A stretch of 64,000 nt of DNA from Rhodovulum sulfidophilum DSM 1374 (GTDB lineage: Bacteria; Pseudomonadota; Alphaproteobacteria; Rhodobacterales; Rhodobacteraceae). The translations under genes were made by a program, and so were the position numbers. The stretch spans positions 972,501 to 1,036,500 of the forward strand of contig NZ_CP015418.1 of NCBI RefSeq assembly GCF_001633165.1, given 5' to 3'. Shown in pieces: positions 18,683-27,179 of this stretch. Below the pieces are notes generated by a model, which searched no databases, was not told the DNA's origin, and was given only the letters and a program-made list of their open reading frames with translations. Each line of letters opens with the position of its first letter. The first letter of the stretch is position 1.

Positions 18683-18735
18683 TGGTAGGAGTGAGAGGAT
18701 TCGAACCTCCGGCCCCTGCCTCCCGAAGACAGTGC
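18683..18735 (-). pseudogene. 3' half of a tRNA-Pro(CGG): attachment-site remnant
   Basis: Read on the minus strand, the sequence folds as an anticodon arm (ctgtc/ggcag with loop ttcggga, anticodon CGG), a five-base variable loop, a T arm (ggagg ttcgaat cctct) and a 3' acceptor strand ending in acca. No D arm or 5' acceptor strand precedes it. A tRNA cut at the anticodon stem is the usual trace of a tyrosine-integrase attachment site (attL or attR). The intact tRNA and its integrase are not in the window. Confidence 0.6.
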
Positions 18736-19251
18736 CAAGCAAGATATTCGCGCAATTACCCCTATTTGTTCCACATTTTCCCCTGTTTCGCGCGACCCCG
18801 TTGCCGGAGTTTCTTTGCGCAATCTTTGCGGCTCGCACTGCAGGGTGACGCATGATGGCTGATGCTTTCTCCACAGCTACTGCCACTGGGTCCGCACTGA
18901 TGACGGCCTCGATGTCCTGATCCCAATGTGCTGCGTATCCACAATAGGCGATCCGGGCGCCTGTACCCGCGGAGCGCCAGAAAGCCGAATCCAAGCGGGG
19001 CCAGACCTAGGAGGCTGAGCGGCATCAGGTGCGGCTCGGGGCACCGTGCCTCGCCCCCCCCTGTGGCCTCTCCGGAAGATCTCGACACCTGATCTTGCCA
19101 AGGCTCAGTCTCGTCCCCTCGTCAGCCTCGCCACTCTGCCAGTCGGCATGATGCTGCCGGTGGCTCTGCGCCCTTCAGCGCAAGCAGCTGCGTGGGGTTG
19201 CCAGCAGAGGACCGACCTCACTACCTTGGCGGGAATTCGAGAGGGTATTTC
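18736..19251. other. degraded stretch with a PEP-CTERM-like tail
   Basis: Only broken frames are seen. On the minus strand around 19045-18965 one frame reads PEPHLMPLSLLGLAPLGFGF followed by a basic end, which resembles the C-terminal sorting signal of a PEP-CTERM protein whose body is gone. A second frame below it (DQDIEAVISADPVAVAVEKA) is unassigned. The last 80 bases repeat the upstream region of the other vgrG copy and probably hold the vgrG promoter. Confidence 0.35.
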
Positions 19252-19815
19252 ATGAGTGGCTTCTTTCGTCAGGACGCCCGCATGGGCCGGCGGCCCACGG
19301 CGCTGGAGCAGGACGTTCTGGTGCTGCGCCGGTTTGAAGGCACCGACCATCTGAACGCGCTGTTCGACTGTTCCGCCGATTGTCTGGCCGCCTCGACCGC
19401 TGTCGATTTCGACCGGCTGATTGGCCCCCACGCCACCATTACCCCCACCACCCGCGAGGGAGAGCGGCCCTTCGATGGCATCGTCACCGAGGCCCGCTGG
19501 CTGGGCTCGGGCGATAATGACCATCGCTACTGGCTGCGTCCTAGGGCTTTCCTTGCGAGCCTCCGCCGTAACCAGCTGATCTTCAGCAACAAGGCCGCGG
19601 TCGAGATCCTGACCGAGCTGCTGTCGGCCTCTGCCTATGCGGGCGCGCCGCGGACGAACGCGGCCAGGACCACAGCTTCGAGGCCGAGGGAGATATCGCG
19701 ACGCTCGGGGCGGGCAGCCGGGCGGTGCTGGAGGGAGATCCGGCGGCGAGGACCCGTGCCTCAGCGCGCGGCATTCCGACCCGGCCACCAATTCCCGCTT
19801 AAAGACGAAGTATAA
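19252..19815 (+). pseudogene. VgrG (copy 2), internal deletion joins head to tail
   Basis: The first 130 or so codons (MSGFFRQDARMGRRPTALEQ ... AVEILTELLSASAYAG) match the VgrG gp27-like N-terminus and copy 1. Immediately after, in another frame, a segment reads DERGQDHSFEAEGDIATLGA ... RGIPTRPPIPA with a stop at 19800-19802; this looks like the variable C-terminal tail of a VgrG. The central gp27/gp5 spike body, normally 450-500 residues, is missing and the frame is shifted at the junction near 19650. The tail end lies 15 bp before the DUF4123 gene, the normal position for an adaptor that recognises that tail. Confidence 0.72.
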
Positions 19816-19817
19816 TC

Positions 19818-20750
19818 ATGGCCGGTGTAACGATAAGTCAGATTTTATCATCCAAAGACTCTCCCGCATGGCTTGTGCTGGATGGGGTGAATTGCCCCGA
19901 TCTCCCGCAGTTTCTTGAGGGGACCGAGCACTGTTGCTTTTATCGCGAAACGGGTCAGAAGCAGCCCCTCCATGCTCCGTGGATGATCCACATGGATGAC
20001 AGAATCTCCGAGATGGCGTCTTTCCTGCCAAACGATACGCATTGGGGATTCATTTTCACATCTCACTGGCCAATGCGAGATTTGCGCGCACATTTTCGAC
20101 GCTACACGATGCTGAAGACTCCGCAGAATGAGGCTCCGGTTTATTTCCGTTTCTATGATCCTCGCGTGTTGTTCGACCTTGGTTATGCGCTTGAGGTAGA
20201 TAAACTCCGGATGTTTATGCGCCCGTTCGGCAGGCTTGCAATTCCGTTGTCACCTCTTCTCGGTGAAAGATGCGGACTTTCGCCGTTAGCCCATCATGAT
20301 GCTTTCCGGTCAAAATTTCTGACGCTCCCTATCCCGCCAGAAGAGCCGCCCGGAAAGGGTTCGCAGAGCTTTCAGATCGGAATGGTTGAGTATCGGCGCT
20401 TTGAGAATCTGCAAGCAAGAAGAGCCGAACGAAAACTGGCGCGTGAGTTGCATTTCACTGCCAGACACAGGTCAGACGCCGAAATTCTTGACATCGCAGC
20501 GGAGGCTGCTTCGCGCGCCGAAAGATATGGCCTGACGTCCGTGCGTCAAATTAGGCTGTTCGCGAAATGCATGCTGAAATTCGGCCCCACCTTCGACGAA
20601 ACTCATCCGGGAGCGCGAGAGGTTTTGACACGAAGGCGAGTCTCGGTTCGTGAAACATTTATCGCTTTGCAAAACTGGTACACGACTGCAGGCGACAAAC
20701 CATTTCCCGCAGACGCCTCCCAGGACTTGGACATTTGGAATCGATTGTAA
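19818..20750 (+). CDS. DUF4123 type VI effector adaptor (Tap/TEC-like)
   Basis: 310 residues. The N-terminal 140 residues carry the DUF4123 pattern: AWLVLDGVNCPDLPQFLEG, APWMIHMDD, GFIFTSHWPMRDLRAHFRRY and the YFRFYDPRVL block. The C-terminal half is helical and Arg-rich. DUF4123 proteins are chaperone-adaptors that load a specific effector onto the VgrG tip and are always encoded between vgrG and the effector gene, exactly as here. The gene is intact and 14 bp upstream of the effector candidate, so they are probably co-transcribed. Confidence 0.85.
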   Translation: MAGVTISQILSSKDSPAWLVLDGVNCPDLPQFLEGTEHCCFYRETGQKQPLHAPWMIHMDDRISEMASFLPNDTHWGFIFTSHWPMRDLRAHFRRYTMLKTPQNEAPVYFRFYDPRVLFDLGYALEVDKLRMFMRPFGRLAIPLSPLLGERCGLSPLAHHDAFRSKFLTLPIPPEEPPGKGSQSFQIGMVEYRRFENLQARRAERKLARELHFTARHRSDAEILDIAAEAASRAERYGLTSVRQIRLFAKCMLKFGPTFDETHPGAREVLTRRRVSVRETFIALQNWYTTAGDKPFPADASQDLDIWNRL

Positions 20751-20764
20751 GGAGTGCGCGTTTC

Positions 20765-22417
20765 ATGAAATATTATGTTCCGACAATAGATGATATTGAA
20801 GCGTTGGTCGGCGCGCATCCTGGTAAATTCTCTTCCCCCCTGCAAACCATGCGGTCGATTGCCAATGCCCGTGCCCAGGGCGAAACGGTCAGCCAAATTA
20901 CGGCGCAGAATCAGTATCAGGATTACCTGTCCAACGGCGGCGAGCCGATGAGTTCGGATGGCGCCATTCCGCCAGCTGAAGCGGTGCACGATCAGCCCCA
21001 AGGCAAAGCGGGATGCGATTGTGCGGCGGCTATGCCTTGCTGCGTGAACTCGATAACGCTTGGCTGCTCGCATAGCGACGCGCGCCTCACCCTACCTCAG
21101 GAGGAAAAGGCGAATGGGCAAACGAATTGCAAGCTCGTGCTTGTTGCAGACCAAGGCGGCTCCTCTGGATACGATCTATTGAAGGTGACACTCGACAGGA
21201 CGCCCCATGGCGACTGCATCATGCCAAAGCAGATGCCGAAATCCCTGATCAAAATGGAAGGTGGTGAGACCGAAGAGAAGACCGCAGAAGACTATGAAAT
21301 CAAGCTTACCTACCCCGGAGATACAGATCTGGGCCAGACGGACATTGAAAGATTTGTCAACGCCACGAAGTACACGCTACTGGGGGATCTGGAGAAGATT
21401 GGAACAAACTATTCACTGAAGCTCGACACCTGCAGTGGCGAGACAACGTTCAACAGCGTGCTTCAAGTTTATCCCAGACTCGAGTGGACGGCTGCAAGTT
21501 TTGGATACGAGATCAAAGGCACCTACTACACGGACTTTACCTTTGTCCCCAGCGTTGCCTTGACAGGCAAACTCGACGGGACCTTCGGCGCAACGACCTT
21601 TTCCATCGAGGGTGAGGGAGAGAGTAAAACCGATCCGGAAAACCATTCCCGATCCCTCGTTCCGTTTCTCGACAAAACGCTCTCCAAACTTCAAGGCTTG
21701 ACTGGTGAGGGGGCGAGAACCAGCGAAAATTCCACACATTCTTCGATCTCCGTGTTCCACAAGGTCGATCTTGGAACCAGCAAATTCAAACTGGTCGAGC
21801 ATCCCTCCGACCCGGCTTCGGTTGGAATCGAAGCGAATGTCACAATGGGCTTTGCTCCTCTGATCGGTATTGAAGCCAAGCTCGATATTATTGATGCACT
21901 TTTGACTGCGGCGCGGGCAAGCGCAGCATCCGGCCTTGCCGCAGCTTTGCAGAAAGCCCGTGATACTGCGGCCAAAGGGGTTGGAAGTAAAGATGGCCCG
22001 GCACACTTTGTTGCGAAGGCTGGCGTCACTTTGGAAATCACAGGTCAAATAGGGATCGGAACAGTAGATCTGAAGCGGACCGTCAATTCACCTAAATGGG
22101 ATGGCGCGGGAGAAGTCGGCGGATCTCTGGGATTGGCCGTCGTGGCTATCGTAGAGGCAGAAGGGCGGATTTACAGAATAAGCGGTTCCTTAAGCGCTTC
22201 TGGAAAAGCTGCCTCTTCAATCAAGGTCACTCTCAAAACACTGACAGCACAACAGAAAGAAAATATGAAAGACAACAAGCTGAATGTAAAGTCGGAGTGG
22301 GATGGGATTAAAATCACCTACACCTCACAAGCAAAAGCAATGTTTTATAGCTCCCGTGCGGTAAATGGTGAGGTCGTCATTCGCAGGCCGGAGGTGTTGT
22401 ATGAAACATATTTTTAA
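20765..22417 (+). CDS. candidate type VI secretion effector, family not recognised
   Basis: 550 residues; start chosen at an ATG preceded by aaggag. Residues 1-60 are helical and resemble a loading domain (DIEALVGAHPGKFSSPLQTM). Residues 84-101 hold five or six cysteines (CDCAAAMPCC, then LGCSHSDARL). Residues 110-370 are beta-rich. Residues about 378-410 form an Ala-rich helix (LLTAARASAASGLAAALQKA), and 430-500 alternate Gly-rich strands (GEVGGSLGLAVVAIVEAEG). No catalytic motif of known lipases, amidases or nucleases is visible, so a membrane-acting toxin is possible. Function is inferred from the DUF4123 gene upstream and the exported protein downstream. Confidence 0.6.
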   Translation: MKYYVPTIDDIEALVGAHPGKFSSPLQTMRSIANARAQGETVSQITAQNQYQDYLSNGGEPMSSDGAIPPAEAVHDQPQGKAGCDCAAAMPCCVNSITLGCSHSDARLTLPQEEKANGQTNCKLVLVADQGGSSGYDLLKVTLDRTPHGDCIMPKQMPKSLIKMEGGETEEKTAEDYEIKLTYPGDTDLGQTDIERFVNATKYTLLGDLEKIGTNYSLKLDTCSGETTFNSVLQVYPRLEWTAASFGYEIKGTYYTDFTFVPSVALTGKLDGTFGATTFSIEGEGESKTDPENHSRSLVPFLDKTLSKLQGLTGEGARTSENSTHSSISVFHKVDLGTSKFKLVEHPSDPASVGIEANVTMGFAPLIGIEAKLDIIDALLTAARASAASGLAAALQKARDTAAKGVGSKDGPAHFVAKAGVTLEITGQIGIGTVDLKRTVNSPKWDGAGEVGGSLGLAVVAIVEAEGRIYRISGSLSASGKAASSIKVTLKTLTAQQKENMKDNKLNVKSEWDGIKITYTSQAKAMFYSSRAVNGEVVIRRPEVLYETYF

Positions 22418-23327
22418 GGTGATTTTCATATTTATAATCAGTGCCATCGGAGGTTCAGTAATGGCAAACGAACGTGACCCGATCCAAACCGCACTTGGAA
22501 TGGACATTTCTCTTGCCGGTGTGAAGCTTGACTTGCGGGTGAATGATGTCCCTATCTCGGATCCGTCGTTCCCACTCGGATCAGACGGGCCGTTTTCAAC
22601 GGTCATGACGCTGAACAGTGCATTCGCTTCGGGCAAGAATTCGGTCACTCTGTCAGTTTTCCCGGAAGCCGAAGCATCGCCTGGCTGGGACCGACATGTC
22701 CATGCGCGGTTTGGATATTGGCCAGCAACCGATTTCCCGATGCCTTTTGATGATCGCGCTTTTGCGATAGATGTCCAATATCGCTTTGGAGCGGATGCGC
22801 CGGAAGGAGACTTCTCCGTCACATATGCAGGTCAAGAATGGCTTGAGGCATCTGAGGTCGGTACGATCACGTCCACCGACGAACAGAACATGTTCGGCAT
22901 GTCTCTGGAAGTCGGACTGGACTTGCCTCCACTTGCATGGATGCAGGGGCAATACCTGAATCCGGACGTAAACATGAAACATGAAATTCTAGAGCAATAT
23001 GCAAAGCTGCATTCACAGGTTTCCGGAGGATTTGACGGTTTGACTGCCGCCCTCGCTCCTTATTTTTCACGGCAAGCTGGGGCGTTCGGGGTCAGCTTGG
23101 AACAGTTCATTGAACTGAATGTTCTCCCAATGTTCGGGCCTGAAAGCGGCACAGAATTTCTCCCGTTAGATACATCGAAATCTGAACTGCGCATCTATGG
23201 TGATGGTCGTCTTGCCGCACTTGTTCCAATGCCATTGACCTATCGAAATGGAACGTACGGTGAGGAGGGTGTGTTGCTTATTTACTTCTGGAAGGACCAG
23301 GCGGGGCAGTGGCAAATCATTCATTGA
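22401..23327 (+). CDS. exported protein, candidate immunity protein for the effector
   Basis: 308 residues. A signal peptide (MKHIFKVIFIFIISAIGG, cleavage near MANE) sends it to the periplasm. The mature part has no recognised domain; it is beta-rich in the first half (VKLDLRVNDVPISDP, DRHVHARFGYWP) with a helical segment near 190-235 and a C-terminal strand region (ELRIYGDGRLAALVPM). The start, preceded by ggaggtgttgt, overlaps the effector gene by 17 bp in another frame. Overlap, order and export fit a cognate immunity protein against a toxin acting in the periplasm or on membranes. The role is inferred from context only. Confidence 0.55.
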   Translation: MKHIFKVIFIFIISAIGGSVMANERDPIQTALGMDISLAGVKLDLRVNDVPISDPSFPLGSDGPFSTVMTLNSAFASGKNSVTLSVFPEAEASPGWDRHVHARFGYWPATDFPMPFDDRAFAIDVQYRFGADAPEGDFSVTYAGQEWLEASEVGTITSTDEQNMFGMSLEVGLDLPPLAWMQGQYLNPDVNMKHEILEQYAKLHSQVSGGFDGLTAALAPYFSRQAGAFGVSLEQFIELNVLPMFGPESGTEFLPLDTSKSELRIYGDGRLAALVPMPLTYRNGTYGEEGVLLIYFWKDQAGQWQIIH

Positions 23328-23427
23328 GGGCCTTGTGTTCATTTTGATCAGTGATGCAATGTGATCGATCGCTCACGCAACTTTCCTGTTCCGCCATTTG
23401 GCGTTGCACAGACTGAGGTCATGAGGC

Positions 23428-23580
23428 TCAGCGTTTTCCTCTGACCGCCTCGCCGATCCGCCGCCCGATCTCGCCGGGCGAGGGTGCGATCCAGCCGATC
23501 AGCGCGACCAGCACGATCCAGGGCGGGATGACATTGACGATGACGGTCTCGACGCGGTCGGCGCGGAGGCGGTTCGCCGC
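23428..23580 (-). pseudogene. phage lysis-region membrane protein, C-terminal fragment
   Basis: About 50 codons ending VNVIPPWIVLVALIGWIAPS PGEIGRRIGEAVRGKR. DNA and protein are nearly identical to the C-terminus of the intact gene at 32527-32868, which has an extra 15-bp tandem unit (GRRIGRRIG). It must come from a second, related prophage. The N-terminus, including the lipoprotein signal, is missing. Confidence 0.7.
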
Positions 23581-23716
23581 GCGGGGTCATGACGTCTGGT
23601 CCTGCGACCTGCTGCCCGCAGAGGACCGCTGGAAGATCAGATCCCGTACCTTCGAGGGCGCGGCCCAGGCCTGCGCCGATCAGTGGGGCGGGCAGGAAAT
23701 GAAGGAGGCTGCGTGA
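23580..23716 (+). pseudogene. chimeric phage gene fragment (methyltransferase-like start)
   Basis: An open frame without a start reads RGHDVWSCDLLPAED, which resembles the SAM-binding N-terminal motif of phage DNA methyltransferases, then changes to RSRTFEGAAQACADQWGGQE MKEAA, the tail of a different small phage protein. The stop overlaps the next ATG. It appears to be a deletion product joining two phage genes. Confidence 0.4.
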
Positions 23717-23994
23717 TGGCTGATATTGAATGGCCCAGAGAGATCTGGGCGGCCGAATGCGGGGAGCATGACGCCGATGGTCGGCATGTCTTTTCCGAAC
23801 ATGCCACCGTTCCGCGATGGGAAGGAGATCGCGACTGCGAGTTCCACCGCTATGTGGACGGCGACATTGCAGAAAGCCAGGAGCGGTACTTCCGGGAGAT
23901 GCTGTCGGCCGCAAGAGCCCGCACCGAAGCTGCAGAGGCCGAGCCGGACCGTATCCGCGCCGCCCTCAAGCAGGAGGGCCGGGACGATGGCTGA
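23716..23994 (+). CDS. small phage hypothetical protein
   Basis: 92 residues, acidic and Trp/Glu-rich (MADIEWPREIWAAECGEHDA), with a His/Asp-rich middle and a helical C-terminus (REMLSAARARTEAAEAEPDR). The ATG follows ggaggctgc and overlaps the previous stop; the stop overlaps the excisionase-like gene. It resembles the small early proteins that precede xis/int in Rhodobacteraceae prophages. No function known. Confidence 0.55.
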   Translation: MADIEWPREIWAAECGEHDADGRHVFSEHATVPRWEGDRDCEFHRYVDGDIAESQERYFREMLSAARARTEAAEAEPDRIRAALKQEGRDDG

Positions 23995-24286
23995 GCGCCA
24001 GCGCCCCTACACGCCCGACATGCTGGCCGAGCGGTGGGGCTGTTCCGGAGAGACCGTGCGGGCAATGATCCGCGAGGGGAGGTTGCCAGCTTTCCGAGTC
24101 GGGGGGCGCCTTCTCAGGATCGCAGCACAGACAGTGAAGGATTTCGAATGCGGGACTATCGAATCGGCCGCCTCAAGGGCCGACATGTCGTCATCTGGAC
24201 CGACGACGAGGGCAAACGTCGACGCTATCGTCTTGAGGCGAACACGGCCCGGGAGGCCGAGCGGGAAGCGCGCGACCTCATCCTGA
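23987..24286 (+). CDS. helix-turn-helix excisionase-like protein
   Basis: 99 residues. The first 55 are an HTH_17/MerR-type DNA-binding domain (PDMLAERWGCSGETVRAMIR, then LPAFRVGGRLLRI), as in excisionases and recombination directionality factors. The tail overlaps the first 139 bp of the integrase gene in another frame. An equivalent gene, also overlapping its integrase, is at 36486. Confidence 0.7.
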   Translation: MAERQRPYTPDMLAERWGCSGETVRAMIREGRLPAFRVGGRLLRIAAQTVKDFECGTIESAASRADMSSSGPTTRANVDAIVLRRTRPGRPSGKRATSS

Positions 24287-24984
24287 GGCTGGACGCGCCG
24301 CCTGCGGGCATGACTGTTGCGCAGGTATGGGGCGCATATCGGGCGGAAATGGGCGACCGCCGCCAGGGTGAGAAGATGGATTTCGCGGCCAAGGTGATCC
24401 TGCCTGCCTTCGGGCATCTGTCCGTGGACCGGCTGCTTGCCGCAGCTCTGGATCCGCATATCAAGCTTGCGATGCTTCTGATGTTGACGACCGCAGGGCG
24501 TAGCGGGGCGATCCTGGAATTGACCTGGGACCGGGTCGATTTCGCAAGCCGCACGATCCGGTTGGCGGCCAACGATCTGGGGCCGCGCAAGGGGCGTGCA
24601 ACTGTTCCGATCAACGACACGCTGATGGCGGCATTGCAAGACGCACAGCGGGCAGCGGTGTCGGATTTCGTGGTGGAGTGGGGCGGTCGGCCTGTGCGAT
24701 CGATCAAGACCGGCTTCAATGCTGCCGTTGCCCGCGCCGGAATTGATCACTGCACGCCGCACGATCTGCGCCGGACCGCTGGCCGCTTCATGGCGGAGGC
24801 CGGGGTGCCGATCGAGGAGATTGCGGAGTATCTCGGGCACACGAATCCGAACATCACGCGCTCGACCTATGCCAGGTTCAGCCCGGAACATTTGCGCCGC
24901 GCGGCCGGGTCTTTGGAGTTCGGAGCCCCGAAACTGGTTCAACGAACCAGAGTGCAAACACCAAAAGGCCGCGTAAGTCTTTGA
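24148..24984 (+). pseudogene. tyrosine integrase with internal deletion
   Basis: 278 residues. N-terminal arm-binding and beta region (GRLKGRHVVIWTDDEGKRRR, DLILRLDAPPAGMTVAQVWG) and C-terminal catalytic domain (TTAGRSGAILELTWDRVDF with the first Arg, HDLRRTAGRFMAEAGV, LGHTNPNITRSTYARF with His and Tyr) are present. Between GHLSVDRL and LAAALDPH, about residue 92, some 60-70 residues of the core-binding domain expected in this family are missing, without a frame change. Catalytic residues remain, but DNA binding is probably impaired. The gene ends five bases before a copy of the tRNA-Arg 3' end. Confidence 0.75.
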
Positions 24985-24988
24985 TTTT

Positions 24989-25007
24989 GTGGTGACCCCG
25001 GCAGGAC
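24989..25007 (-). repeat. attachment-site copy of the tRNA-Arg(CCU) 3' end
   Basis: gtggtgaccccggcaggac is identical to the 19 bases at 37822-37840 covering the 3' acceptor and T arm of tRNA-Arg(CCU). The two copies are in direct orientation 12.8 kb apart and each lies just after an integrase gene. It marks attL/attR of an element, or the join between two tandem elements that both used this tRNA. Confidence 0.75.
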
Positions 25008-25139
25008 GCCGCGAATGACGTAAAATCAATACGATGCCGGGAGAAGTTCCAAATCGCGGTACCACGACATTTCAATAACTTAGATCGCGAGTTTCCAAGT
25101 GGTTCTTCGGACCTGAAACCACCACCGGAACATCGGGGT

Positions 25140-25346
25140 TTGGCGAAGGTCGATCAGGCTGAGGTGGTCGAACGCGCAACCTTGGTGATACATGCATTCA
25201 TTGCCGAGGCGGTCGAGCCGATCTGCGAGAGGCTGGGCGTTCTGGATGTCCGGGATCATGAGGCAGAGGCAGCTCGGGCCAAAGTGCGGCTTGATGAGTG
25301 GATGGGGGGGGCGCCTTCGGTTACCATTCGATCAGAGCGCGGATGA
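25140..25346 (+). CDS. small hypothetical protein
   Basis: 68 residues from a possible TTG start. It is helical and acidic (DQAEVVERATLVIHAFIAEA, then VRDHEAEAARAKVRLDEWMG). It resembles small phage proteins in composition, but no family is recognised and the start is uncertain. It is the first frame inside the 12.8-kb element after the attachment-site copy. Confidence 0.35.
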   Translation: MAKVDQAEVVERATLVIHAFIAEAVEPICERLGVLDVRDHEAEAARAKVRLDEWMGGAPSVTIRSERG

Positions 25347-25367
25347 TCTGGCGGGCAAGCCAAAGCA

Positions 25368-25673
25368 GTGCGTTTTTCATGGGCACCTCCTTTCGGAGAG
25401 GAGGTGCGTTCGTTTGAAGCAAGACCGAAATGGAGGGGACTTATACCGCCGCGCGCCGGAATACCGCTTCGCTGCACTAGGTGTGGGTGGCGGACCACTC
25501 GCCGCCTCGAGAACGCCAACAAGAAGCCCTGTCCGAAGTGTGGCGGTGGTCTCTCGTTCGATGGGCTCGATAGCGCTGGAGACGGTGCTGCAGCGGTTGC
25601 GATCATTGTCGGTGCGATACTCTTCATGCTGATATTCGGCATCATCGTGGAAGTTTACGACCTTCAGGCGTAG
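25368..25673 (+). CDS. hypothetical zinc-ribbon membrane protein
   Basis: 101 residues. Two CxxC pairs (CTRCGWRTTRRLENANKKPC with PKCGG) make a likely zinc ribbon at residues 36-59, and a single hydrophobic helix (AAVAIIVGAILFMLIFGIIV) ends the protein. A ggagg-containing stretch lies near the start. No family is recognised; small zinc-ribbon membrane proteins of this type are common in mobile DNA. Confidence 0.5.
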   Translation: MRFSWAPPFGEEVRSFEARPKWRGLIPPRAGIPLRCTRCGWRTTRRLENANKKPCPKCGGGLSFDGLDSAGDGAAAVAIIVGAILFMLIFGIIVEVYDLQA

Positions 25674-26074
25674 GCGCTGACAGACCCCCGGAGGGACCGC
25701 GAAGCAGGGGGTTGAAGCGGAGCGGCTCGGAAGATGCCCGCAGCGGGGCTGGAGAGGTCAACCCCCCGTGGTGAGGGGGTGAGCCCAACCCCGAATTATA
25801 GAGACGTTCGATTTTGGATTTTCGCGGGATGATCCGAGAATGGCGGGGATAACTTCCTCAGGAGCCTCCCCGATGTTCGCATACACGCGCACCAACGCCC
25901 ACAGTCCTTGGGCTTAGATCGAGCGCCTAGGGCCGCCCACTCCGGCGCTCCCTGCCGAGAGAAGACGTTCGATGGCTCAAGCCCAAGCTGACCGCAGGTT
26001 ACGAAAGCTGCCGTTCAAAACAGCTGTACGTGTGAAGTTCGCAGAGCTGGTTTCATCGGCCACATCAAGTCGTA
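25674..26074. other. intergenic stretch, no gene recognised
   Basis: Four hundred bases with only short frames. A perfect hairpin accccc/gggggt with an 8-base loop lies at 25761-25780, without a following T run, so it is not a convincing terminator. Nothing else is recognised. Confidence 0.35.
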
Positions 26075-26554
26075 TCAATTGCAGCGTTGATACGCCCCTG
26101 GGGCGAGTAAATCATTAATAGATTGACCGGTAAACTTCCTAGAGCTGTTGTCCATGAAAATTACGGTCACGCTGGATATGCGAGCGCACGTTATCGAATA
26201 ATTATACCACATGTTTGACCATACCCCCGGCGCTGTCTTTCCGCCGGGCGCGATGGGGCCGGTCTCGCGGACCGAAGCATCGTTCCTTCGACGTATTTCG
26301 CCTCGAACCGGGTCGCCAACGGCATTGTATGCGCGGAGCGTATAGTCCAGATACTTCACCGTCTTATTTGAGGTATTGATGCCGTCGATACTCACATCCA
26401 CTCCGCCCGCTGAGTTGGGCTGGCTGGTTGCCACGCGAGTAATAACTAACGGCTGTCCAGACGCACGCGCAGCAGTAATAGCATTTTCGTAGCGGGTGCC
26501 CTCCACGCAAGCGGAAAGCGCAAGGGCGAATGAAGCGAGGGCAAATAAGCGCAT
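26075..26554 (-). CDS. hypothetical lipoprotein
   Basis: From the ATG of MRLFALASFALALSAC the protein has 159 residues with a lipobox (LSAC) at the end of the signal peptide, then a beta-rich domain (PLVITRVATSQPNSAGGVDV, TVKYLDYTLRAYNAVGDPV) with an immunoglobulin-like look, and two Cys near the C-terminus. It should be anchored to a membrane facing the periplasm. Base composition is lower in GC than the backbone. Family not recognised. Confidence 0.65.
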   Translation of the reverse strand: MRLFALASFALALSACVEGTRYENAITAARASGQPLVITRVATSQPNSAGGVDVSIDGINTSNKTVKYLDYTLRAYNAVGDPVRGEIRRRNDASVRETGPIAPGGKTAPGVWSNMWYNYSITCARISSVTVIFMDNSSRKFTGQSINDLLAPGAYQRCN

Positions 26555-26599
26555 GGCATATCTCTCTAGTTTTTCAAGCAAATAAGCGTTCGTTATAAG

Positions 26600-27075
26600 T
26601 TTTGTAAAGCGCTTCGTGCCTTTGCCGTGCCGTCTGGTGCTGAATGGATGTGTCCAGAACTACGCATCAACCTTACAATCTGGGGTTCGAGGGCGACCTG
26701 AGGCAGTGCAGCATAGCTGCCGAGCGCCGAGAGGAAGTTCGCCGCTGGCGGCCGCTCGTGCCAAGTGCGACGTATCATCACAAGCCGCCGATAGCCGCCG
26801 TTCGACGCTCCATGCCGTCGATGCTTGACGAAACGCCGAAGCGGACATCCGCTCGACCCACGGAACAACTCTCATCCAGCAACGCAGGCGGAGCGGACCT
26901 GCGGCGTGGTTCTTGTGCACCGGAGTGACACCGCCTGGGTGCTCCCTGCCGATAGCCGCCGTTCGACGCCCCGAGCCCGAACCGCCTGCCGATCACGGAA
27001 GCGGCCGTTCATCCCGGCTGCAGCATGCACTCAGGCCGCCAAGGTCCGGAGAGCGGACTTTCCAGACCTTAGCTA
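26600..27075. repeat. dispersed GC-rich intergenic repeats, two diverged copies
   Basis: Shared blocks such as gccgatagccgccgttcgacg (26788 and 26951 regions), gagcggacctgcggcg and aagcggccgttc ... ggccgccaaggtccggagag occur here and again near 27620-27800. The spacing and divergence look like members of an intergenic repeat family rather than genes; all frames through it are Arg/Pro/Ala-rich and unconvincing. Confidence 0.45.
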
Positions 27076-27179
27076 TAGTGGGTTCATGATAGAAACGGTA
27101 GGTTTTGGAAGTTAAGTCTAAAGTAGGCATCGGTCCCTTCAAAGAGATTTGATGCCTAGAAAAATGGAGTTCTTGAGCG

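Noticed and set aside
25761..25780. GC-rich hairpin as a terminator
   Set aside because: No T run follows it and no gene ends close by in the right orientation.
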